DNA from: CAIWAH01 sp964602595
GTDB taxonomy: Bacteria > Verrucomicrobiota > Verrucomicrobiia > Limisphaerales > UBA9464
DNA: 64,000 nt
Direction: 5' to 3'
Assembly: GCA_964602595.1 (NCBI GenBank)
Contig: CAZRRO010000002.1
Location: forward strand, 310,001 to 374,000
Positions 57,224 to 64,000 of the stretch are shown one piece after another; the stretch's first letter is position 1; every line of letters begins with the position of its first letter. The notes beneath the pieces were generated by a model, which worked only from the letters and a program-made list of their open reading frames with translations, made no database searches and was not told where the DNA came from. The position numbers and the translations under genes were made by a program.

Positions 57224-59392
57224 ATGCGAACCATGAAGTCGGCAAGACTCCTGCCTTTCACCTTCCTCGCAGTTGGGGCCGCATTTTGTCGACTCTGCTC
57301 CGCCACGGCCCAGGCGCCTTTCGACTACGTGATCAACAACGGGACGATCACAATTACCAAAGGCTGCCCAATTACGCCAGGTGCGGTGGTCATCCCGGAA
57401 ACCATCAATGGATTGCCGGTCGCTGCCATCGAAGCGATGGCGTTCTTCTCCTGCACCAACCTCACTGCCATCGTGGTTCCCGACAGCGTGACCGACGTTG
57501 GGCATGGTGCTTTCAGCCGCTGCATCAGCCTGACCAACGCCTATCTCTCCAAGAGAATCTCGAGCATTGAACAGGGAACATTTGAGGGCTGCACAAGATT
57601 GGCCACTGTTTCGATTCCCGACAGTGTCTCCAACATCCAGTTCAACGCCTTTCTTGGCTGCGTCAGCCTGGACCAGGTCCGCCTTCCAAACAAAGTCGCC
57701 AGCCTCGGAAATGGAGCATTTTTCGGCTGCGCCGCCCTCGCAAGCATCTCGATTCCCGACAGCCTAACCACCATCGGATCCGGCACATTTGCGGGCTGCA
57801 CCAGCCTGACGAGCATAGACGTTACCACCGGCCACGTGAGGTTCAGCAGCGTTGATGGGGTGTTATTCAACAAGGATCAGACCACACTCCTGCAATGCCC
57901 GGGAGGCAAAGCGGGCAGACTGACGCTTCCGAACAGTGTCTCACGAATCGGTGAACACGCCTTCTCGGGCTGCACCAGCCTTGCCAGCATCGTCATACCC
58001 AGAAGTGTGGCTTTCATTGAGGATACTGCCTTCGTCGGCTGCGACCGGCTTGAGGAGATTTCGGTGGACTCGGGCAACCCATTCTTCAGCAGCTCCGACG
58101 GCGTTCTTTTTGACAAACTCCAGGTCACTCTCATCCAGTGCCCAGGCGGAAAGGCTGGTAACTACTCGCCACCGGACACCGTAGCTCGCATCGGGAATCC
58201 GGGAGGGTTCGGATTTCAAGGCTGCGGAAGGTTGACGGGCATAACGATCCCCAATGGCGTCCGCAGCATTCCCGCGAGTGCTTTCAGCGGATGTGCCAGC
58301 CTGACCAATATCGCAATCCCGGAGAGCACCACCAGTATCGAGAATCGGGCGTTTTTCGGTTGCGCCAGCCTGACCAGCATCATCATTCCCAGCGGTGTCA
58401 CAAGAATCCCTGAGTCAGCCTTCGCCGGCTGCATCAGTCTGACCGACATTGCCATTCCCAGCCGTGTCTCTTGGATAGACCTTTGGGCCTTCAGCGGTTG
58501 CACTAGCCTCACCGGGATTACTATCCCTAACAGCGTCAACTTCATCGGGGTTCATGCCTTCAGCGGCTGCTCCAACCTGACAAGTATCGGAGTGGATTCG
58601 ACGAATCCTTGGTTTTGCAGTGAGGATGGAGTCCTGTTCACCAAGTCCCAAGACTTGCTGATCGCGTGCCCTCCCGGTAAGGCCGGCCAATATTCGGTTC
58701 CTAGCAAGGTAAGCCGCATCGCCAATCATGGTTTCGCCGACTGCACCACGTTGACCAGCGTGACCTTGCCCAATGGCATCGCGGAAATCGGCGATTTTGC
58801 CTTCAGCGGTTGCACCGGGCTTATCAGTGTTAGCCTTCCCGACAGTGTTGCCTACCTCGGGCGATCCGCGATGGCGTCCTGTAGTAGCTTGGCCAGCATC
58901 AAGATTCCCAAGAGGTTGTCATTCCTTGGTCATTCGGTGTTCTCTCACTGCGTTGGCTTGGCCAACATTACGGTCCCCAGCAACATTACAGCGCTCGGAG
59001 ACAGGGTGTTCTGGGGCTGCACCAACCTTGGGGCAGCCTATTTCCAAGGAAACGCCCCCACCCATGAGCCCTTCTCCTTCCACCACGCCAACGTCACTAT
59101 TCACTACCTGCCCGGCACCAAAGGCTGGCAACCCACCTACGCGGGCCGGCCTACCGCGCTATGGACTACCCCATTTCTTTCCTTTGTCCGTGGCCAGCCG
59201 GGTGACAGTGGATTTGGACTGACCATCTCTTGGGCTCCAAACACCACCGTAGTGGTGGAAGCTTGCCAGGACCTCGATTCAGCTGTCTGGCTGACAGTTA
59301 GCATCAATGTTTCTGGCGATGGTTCGGTTGAATTTCGGGATCAGCCTGAAGGATTCCAACCCCGGCGCTTCTATCGTGTCCGCACACTGTAA
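57224..59392 (+). CDS. Exported BspA-type leucine-rich repeat protein
   Basis: 722 residues from ATG 57224; ATG 57233 is equally possible. Signal peptide to about residue 30. Most of the protein is about 20 BspA/LRR_5 repeats, such as IGEHAFSGCTSLASIVIPRSV, each ending with a variant of I(P)xSVxxI. Two insertions disrupt the array where SVDGVLF, KDQTTLLQCPGGKAG-type segments occur. The C terminus is a small beta module ending FQPRRFYRVRTL. Likely a surface adhesin or binding protein. It looks lower in GC than its neighbours and follows a truncated hydrolase gene, so horizontal acquisition is plausible. Confidence 0.85.
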   Translation: MRTMKSARLLPFTFLAVGAAFCRLCSATAQAPFDYVINNGTITITKGCPITPGAVVIPETINGLPVAAIEAMAFFSCTNLTAIVVPDSVTDVGHGAFSRCISLTNAYLSKRISSIEQGTFEGCTRLATVSIPDSVSNIQFNAFLGCVSLDQVRLPNKVASLGNGAFFGCAALASISIPDSLTTIGSGTFAGCTSLTSIDVTTGHVRFSSVDGVLFNKDQTTLLQCPGGKAGRLTLPNSVSRIGEHAFSGCTSLASIVIPRSVAFIEDTAFVGCDRLEEISVDSGNPFFSSSDGVLFDKLQVTLIQCPGGKAGNYSPPDTVARIGNPGGFGFQGCGRLTGITIPNGVRSIPASAFSGCASLTNIAIPESTTSIENRAFFGCASLTSIIIPSGVTRIPESAFAGCISLTDIAIPSRVSWIDLWAFSGCTSLTGITIPNSVNFIGVHAFSGCSNLTSIGVDSTNPWFCSEDGVLFTKSQDLLIACPPGKAGQYSVPSKVSRIANHGFADCTTLTSVTLPNGIAEIGDFAFSGCTGLISVSLPDSVAYLGRSAMASCSSLASIKIPKRLSFLGHSVFSHCVGLANITVPSNITALGDRVFWGCTNLGAAYFQGNAPTHEPFSFHHANVTIHYLPGTKGWQPTYAGRPTALWTTPFLSFVRGQPGDSGFGLTISWAPNTTVVVEACQDLDSAVWLTVSINVSGDGSVEFRDQPEGFQPRRFYRVRTL

Positions 59393-59448
59393 TTCCGAGC
59401 CTTCACGAGTGAGTGGTTGCTCTTCGGCCACGTTGAAAATCCGGCCCA

Positions 59449-60873
59449 TCAGGCCAAGATCTCCCGCACCACGTTGCCATGCACGTCCGTGAGCCGGATG
59501 TCCCGGCCGCCGAAACGATACGTCAGCGCGGTGTGATCCAGTCCGAGCAGGTGCAGCATCGTCGCGTGCAGGTCGTAGATTTCGAGCGGGTTCTCGACCG
59601 CGCGGTAACCCCATTCGTCCGTCGCACCATAAGCCATGCCCGGACGCACGCCGCCGCCGGCCAGCCACACGCTGAAGCCGAATTCGTTATGGTCGCGCCC
59701 GTCAGAGCCTTGCGCGAACGGCGTGCGGCCGAATTCGCCGGCGAACACCACCAGCGTGGAATCCAGCAGCCCCCGCGCCTTCAGGTCCATGAGCAGGCCG
59801 GCGATGGGCTGGTCCACGGCGCGGGCATTGTTGCCGTGGTTCTTCACCAGTCCGCCATGGGCATCCCAGCGCTGAAAACCGTCCACCATCGGGATGGTCA
59901 GCTCGATGAAGCGGACGCCGCGCTCGACCATGCGCCGCGCGATGAGGCACTGCCGCGCGTAGGTGCGCGTGTGCTCGTAAGGCGCGTCCATGCCGTAGAG
60001 TTTCTTGGTGACATCCGATTCGCCGGCGAGGCCGAGCAGTTCCGGGATCGTCACCTGCATCCGCGCCGCGAGCTCGGCGTTGGCGATAGCGCTTTCCAGA
60101 GCGTCGTTGCCGCCGGCCTCGGCGAGCGCGAGGCGGTTGAGGCGATCGGCGAAGCGGCGCTTGGCTAGCTGCTGTGCTGGCGCCCTCTCGCCCGGAACGA
60201 TGTTGGCCAGCGGCGTGCCGTTGGCGTTGAGCAGCGAGCCCTGGAAGCTCGCCGGGAGGAAGCCGCTGCCGAAGCAGTCGAGGCCGCCCGAAGGAATCTG
60301 GCCGCCGTTCAGCACGATGAAGCCGGGCAGGTTGTCGTTGAAGCTGCCTAGGCCATACGCGACCCAGGCGCCCATGCTGGGCCGGCCCTGCAAGCCGAGG
60401 CCGCTGTGGAGAAAATAGTTCGCGCTCGTGTGCTCGGGAAACACCGAGGTCATCGAACGGATCACGCACAGGTCATCCGCCCGCCGCGCGATGTGCGGGA
60501 ACAGGTCACTGATCCAAAGTCCGCTCTGGCCATGCTGCGCGAAGTTCCACGGCGACTTCATCACCGTGCCGATCTGTTCAAACTGAGTCTTCTCCAGCTT
60601 GCCGATGGCAGTGCGCGGATTCTCCCCATGATGCTGCGCGAGGCGCGGCTTGTAGTCGAAGCTGTCCACCTGCGACACGGCCCCCTCCATGAAGAGGAAG
60701 ATCACGTTCCGCGCCCGCGCCGGGAAATGGGGCACCCGGGGCGCGCCTACGGCTCCGGCCGTTGCCGCCCGGGCCACGTCACCGAACAGCGCGGACAACG
60801 CTACGGCTCCGAAGCCATTGGCGGCCTGACGCAGCAGGGCGCGACGGGAGAGGCGGGGGATCGGCAGGTTCAT
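59449..60873 (-). CDS. DUF1501 protein
   Basis: 474 residues from the ATG at 60873. The N terminus (LSRRALLRQAANGFGAVALSALFG) is a twin-arginine-like export signal. DUF1501 features follow: ARNVIFLFMEGAVSQVDSFDYKP, VMKSPWNFAQHGQSGLWIS, and FGRTPFAQGSDGRDHNEFGFSVWLAGGGV near 385-415, with the conserved Asp-His residues of a sulfatase/phosphatase-like alkaline-phosphatase fold. In PVC genomes it is nearly always paired with a DUF1549/DUF1553 protein, as here, with a 4-bp overlap. The pair is thought to work in polysaccharide degradation, but the reaction is unproven. Confidence 0.9.
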   Translation of the reverse strand: MNLPIPRLSRRALLRQAANGFGAVALSALFGDVARAATAGAVGAPRVPHFPARARNVIFLFMEGAVSQVDSFDYKPRLAQHHGENPRTAIGKLEKTQFEQIGTVMKSPWNFAQHGQSGLWISDLFPHIARRADDLCVIRSMTSVFPEHTSANYFLHSGLGLQGRPSMGAWVAYGLGSFNDNLPGFIVLNGGQIPSGGLDCFGSGFLPASFQGSLLNANGTPLANIVPGERAPAQQLAKRRFADRLNRLALAEAGGNDALESAIANAELAARMQVTIPELLGLAGESDVTKKLYGMDAPYEHTRTYARQCLIARRMVERGVRFIELTIPMVDGFQRWDAHGGLVKNHGNNARAVDQPIAGLLMDLKARGLLDSTLVVFAGEFGRTPFAQGSDGRDHNEFGFSVWLAGGGVRPGMAYGATDEWGYRAVENPLEIYDLHATMLHLLGLDHTALTYRFGGRDIRLTDVHGNVVREILA

Positions 60874-63800
60874 TTCACGTAGATGAATTCGTTCGCGTTC
60901 AGCAGCGCGTGGCAGAACTCGGTCCAAACCGCCGGCTCCGGTTCGCCGGCGTGCAGCGCGCGCAACTCCGCCAGCGATTCACGCGCAAAGACCTGTTCCT
61001 CCGCCGTGACTGGCCGCGCGAAGGCCGTTTCGAACAACCATTCCACACGTGCCGCTTCGCTGGCAGCGGGAAGTTCTCTGAGCAGCCGCGCCGCCCAGAG
61101 CCCAGCCTGCTCGCGCACGAAGGGATCGTTCATCATCACCAGCGACTGTCCGGGAACGTTGGTCACGTTGCGTTTGCCGACCGTGCTGAACGGCGTCGGG
61201 TAGTCGAAGGCCACCATCATCGTCGGCAGGAAGTTCCGCCGCACCGCGGTGTAGAGGCTGCGCCGGCCCGCACCGTCGAGCGGGCCGCTGGTGCCAGGCC
61301 GTCCGCGGCCCACGATGAACTCGGTGAGATGCACCGGCACCGGCGGGCCGAACTGTGCCGGATCCAGCCGGCCGGAAACCGTCAGCAGCGCGTCGCGGAT
61401 GGCTTCGCCCTCCAACCGCCGCACCGGCATGCAGTGCAGCAGACGGTTCGTCGGATCGACCTCCTCGGCGCGGGGATCGCCACCGCAACTGCTGCGGGCG
61501 AAGGCCTCGGTGAGCACCAGGCGGCGCAGCAGGCGTTTCAACGACCAGCCGTCCTCGTGGACGAACGCCCACGCGAGGTGGTCCAGCAGTTCGGGATGCG
61601 TCGGGCGTTCGCCGAGATAACCGAAGTTGTCCACGGTCGGCACCAGGCCGCGACCGAAGACATGGTGCCACACGCGGTTCACGAACACGCGGGCGACCAG
61701 CGGATTCGCCGGGGCGTTGAGTTGCGCGGCCAGTTCAAGGCGGCCGCTGGATTCCGCCGGATTGATCGCTGCGAAGCCCAACGCCGTCGGCAGGCCGCGC
61801 GCGGCGACCGCGGCCGGTTTGCCCAGCTTGCCGCGCAGCAGGATGTTTTCGTCCACCCCGGATGTCTCCATCCATGAAACCGCCGTCGGCGATTCCCAGC
61901 GCACGTCGTCCGCGAGCTTCGCCCATGCGCGGCGGAAATCCGTTGCCGCATTCGTCCAGCCCGCCGGCGCACTGAACAGGGTTCCGTTCTGGACGAGCCA
62001 GTCGGCCAACGGCGCAAGTTCAGCCGGCACGGCGCCCTGCCCGGAGGCTAAGGCCGCGCTCATCGCGCCGAGATCGGACGCAAACGCCGAAGTCAGTTCC
62101 GCGAATGACTTCACCGGCTGGGCGGGCAACCACGCGGTCACCGGCAGCCACGACGGCACTTCCGCGGACTCGACCACCAGCAACACGTCGAGGTCGGCCT
62201 GATCCTTCGGTGCGATTTCCACATGCGCCCGGTGGCCAATGTATTCCGAGAGATCTTGCGTGACCCAACGCACGGCGCCGCCCGTGTCGAAACTCGTCGT
62301 CAGGCGGCCGTGCAGCGGGCCGTTGACCATGATGTGCGAATCCACGCCGGCATACACCTGCGCCCTGCCGCGCAGCAGGTAGTGCAGCTTGCCGGACTTC
62401 AGCGTGAACTTGGGCGTGAGCAGGTTCTTCCCGGCGCGGCCGGCGGCGCCGAGGGTGCCGGAGTCCGTCTCGGTGCCCGGCGTCAGCGCGAGCTTGTCCC
62501 AGAAGCGATCCCGGCTCGCCGCGCCGAAGGGCATCACGCGGGCAATCCCGCCATCTCCTGAACCAAGCACGAACTCGCCCGCAAATCGGGCGCGATCCCC
62601 AAAGGCCGGCCCGTCGGTCCGCCACGTCGTGGCGTTCGGGACGGTGAAATCCGCATGCACGCGGGCGCCTTCGGGAAGCTTCAGCCGCAGGGGCTCCTGG
62701 GCACGCGCCGGGATCGTGAACGGCTTCCCAGACACACTGGCGCGCAACGCCAACGCGAGCGGATGCAGCGCATGGTTCGCGTTAGTTCCCGCCGCCTGGA
62801 GTTGTTCCCGCCACGCTGACGTCCGGTCCGTCGGCAGGTCCGCGCCACCCGCGGTCGGTTCGCCGGCGAGCTGCTGCCGCACGGCGTTCAACAGCGCCGC
62901 GGCAGACTGCACGCCGGGTTCCACGGATTTCGCCAAGGCCGCGGCAATCGCCCCGCCATGCTGCGCGCGGAGCTCCACCAACTGCCGGGCCGTGCGGGCT
63001 TCGGCCTCGGTCGTCTCGTAGCGCACCTGCCGGTAGGGCGAACTGAGGATGAAGCCGCTCAGCGCGTAGTAATCGCGCTGCGTGAGGGCGTCGAACTTGT
63101 GGTCGTGACAACGGGCGCACGCAACGGTCAGCCCGAGGAAGGCCTTGGAGAGCACGTCCACCTTGTTGTCCACGCGCTCGCATTCGTCCTGCCGGATGTC
63201 CACCGGACTGTGGACTTCCTCGCCGAGGAACGCCCAGCCGGGTCCGAGCACGGATTCGTTGCCACCGGTGAGCGGATTCCGACGCGGCGGCAACAGATCG
63301 CCCGCGACGTGTTCCGCGACGAAGCGGTCGTAGGGCACGTCCGCATTGAAGGCGCGAACGAGGTAGTCGCGATACCGCCACGCATTGGCGATGACGAAGT
63401 CATCCTCGTGGCCCCGCGACTCAGCATAACGCACGACATCCATCCAGTGCCGCGCCCAGCGTTCGCCGAAGTGCGGCGAAGCGAGCAGCCGGTCCACGGC
63501 CCGAGCCCGCGCATTGGGTGAATAAATTTGGAACGCAGGAAAGCCGGAATGGGAAGCGCCGTTGGCAGTGGCAATTGCTGGCTGTGTTCCTGCCTTCCCG
63601 CCTTCCAGATTCCGCTCCTCCGCGCACTCCCGGACGAACTGGGCGACCTCTTCCGGCGTCGGCGGCAGGCCAGTGATCACGAAGTGGACCCGGCGCAGCC
63701 AAGTCCGGTCGTCTGCCGGCGGCGCGGGCTGCAGGCCGGCCTCCCGCAGACGTTGGTCGAGAAACGCATCGACGTCGGAAATCGCGCCGCTGCCTTCGTG

Positions 63801-64000
63801 GGGCACCGGCTGGCGCTGCGGAGTCTGCCACAGCCACGGCAGGCGGCGTTTGCGTTCTTCCAGGTCGAAGCCTGCCTTCGCCGTCGCACCACCGGCCGGC
63901 CACGGTGCACCGGCAGCGATCCACTGACGAACGTCCGCGATCGCGGCGGCCGGCAACGCCGGCTTTTTCCGCGGCATCTTTGGGGCGGGTTCCCGGTGCA
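60870..64000 (-). CDS. DUF1549/DUF1553 protein, 5' end beyond the window (partial)
   Basis: At least 1035 residues are visible; the frame stays open to the window edge. An ATG at 63977 is internal: the residues before it (REPAPK) and after (MPRKKPALPAAAIADVRQWIAAGAPWP) fit the end of a planctomycete cytochrome C (PSCyt1) domain whose haem site must lie further upstream. DUF1549 (PSCyt2) spans about 60-300 of the visible part (WLRRVHFVITGLPPTPEEV, CARCHDHKFDALTQRDYYAL). A beta-sandwich region at about 400-600 precedes DUF1553 (PSD1) near 680-1030 (LAWAFVHEDGWSLKRLLRRLV, NVPGQSLVMMNDPFV). It overlaps the DUF1501 gene by 4 bp. Confidence 0.92.
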   Translation of the reverse strand, partial: HREPAPKMPRKKPALPAAAIADVRQWIAAGAPWPAGGATAKAGFDLEERKRRLPWLWQTPQRQPVPHEGSGAISDVDAFLDQRLREAGLQPAPPADDRTWLRRVHFVITGLPPTPEEVAQFVRECAEERNLEGGKAGTQPAIATANGASHSGFPAFQIYSPNARARAVDRLLASPHFGERWARHWMDVVRYAESRGHEDDFVIANAWRYRDYLVRAFNADVPYDRFVAEHVAGDLLPPRRNPLTGGNESVLGPGWAFLGEEVHSPVDIRQDECERVDNKVDVLSKAFLGLTVACARCHDHKFDALTQRDYYALSGFILSSPYRQVRYETTEAEARTARQLVELRAQHGGAIAAALAKSVEPGVQSAAALLNAVRQQLAGEPTAGGADLPTDRTSAWREQLQAAGTNANHALHPLALALRASVSGKPFTIPARAQEPLRLKLPEGARVHADFTVPNATTWRTDGPAFGDRARFAGEFVLGSGDGGIARVMPFGAASRDRFWDKLALTPGTETDSGTLGAAGRAGKNLLTPKFTLKSGKLHYLLRGRAQVYAGVDSHIMVNGPLHGRLTTSFDTGGAVRWVTQDLSEYIGHRAHVEIAPKDQADLDVLLVVESAEVPSWLPVTAWLPAQPVKSFAELTSAFASDLGAMSAALASGQGAVPAELAPLADWLVQNGTLFSAPAGWTNAATDFRRAWAKLADDVRWESPTAVSWMETSGVDENILLRGKLGKPAAVAARGLPTALGFAAINPAESSGRLELAAQLNAPANPLVARVFVNRVWHHVFGRGLVPTVDNFGYLGERPTHPELLDHLAWAFVHEDGWSLKRLLRRLVLTEAFARSSCGGDPRAEEVDPTNRLLHCMPVRRLEGEAIRDALLTVSGRLDPAQFGPPVPVHLTEFIVGRGRPGTSGPLDGAGRRSLYTAVRRNFLPTMMVAFDYPTPFSTVGKRNVTNVPGQSLVMMNDPFVREQAGLWAARLLRELPAASEAARVEWLFETAFARPVTAEEQVFARESLAELRALHAGEPEPAVWTEFCHALLNANEFIYVK

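Overview
The window is a GC-rich bacterial chromosome segment that most resembles the Verrucomicrobiota (PVC superphylum, Pedosphaera/Limisphaera-like). No rRNA or marker tree was available, so this is inferred from gene families. The pointers are a DUF1501 protein overlapping a DUF1549/DUF1553 partner, a PVC-type haem CxxCH protein, a Ser/Thr kinase fused to WD40 repeats, a PEP-CTERM protein, repeated pseudopilin-type proteins with the FTLIELLVV leader, SBBP, LVIVD and BspA secreted repeat proteins, and several dispersed dyad repeats.

Layout. 0-6.8 kb: minus-strand type II secretion/type IV pilus operon (two paralogous pilins, a GspE-type ATPase, a GspF-type membrane protein, two larger paralogous pseudopilins), with a strong hairpin terminator between the first two pilins. 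7.3-16 kb: a PxpA-like protein, then large exported beta-propeller and Ig-like proteins, a relic of a dihydrodipicolinate synthase-family gene and a pseudopilin. 15.6-29.6 kb: WD40 kinase, HTH plus pRiA4b ORF-3-like protein, HtrA protease, rhodanese, phosphotransacetylase beside a separate gene for the domain normally fused to it, PEP-CTERM protein, sialidase-like protein, a PQQ dehydrogenase with an inserted cytochrome c, and a Tat-exported metallophosphoesterase.

29.6-43 kb is the accessory region. It holds a HEAT-repeat gene flanked by inverted copies of a dispersed repeat, an RtcB RNA ligase, an LVIVD protein, a minus-strand group (HNH endonuclease, a 59-residue basic protein, a protein ending in a frameshifted SEC-C motif), a TolB-like protein, and then a non-coding tract with at least eight tRNA or tRNA-like sequences, all on the minus strand and all with encoded CCA. 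Five (His, Glu, Arg, Asn, Asp) fold as cloverleaves but share two departures: no GG in the D loop and G instead of U at T-loop position 55. Both sides of the normal D-loop/T-loop contact are therefore altered together. An RNA ligase, an HNH nuclease and a non-canonical tRNA array on one strand within about 11 kb form the strongest candidate for an undescribed system here. Their functional link is inference.

43.3-64 kb: MurJ with a TPR protein, a pseudopilin, ThiE, a tandem of paralogous membrane-anchored unknowns, an orphan oligopeptide ABC ATPase, the PVC haem protein, a two-gene ABC exporter, a truncated alpha/beta-hydrolase followed by a BspA-type LRR protein, and the DUF1501-DUF1553 pair, the second of which runs off the window end.
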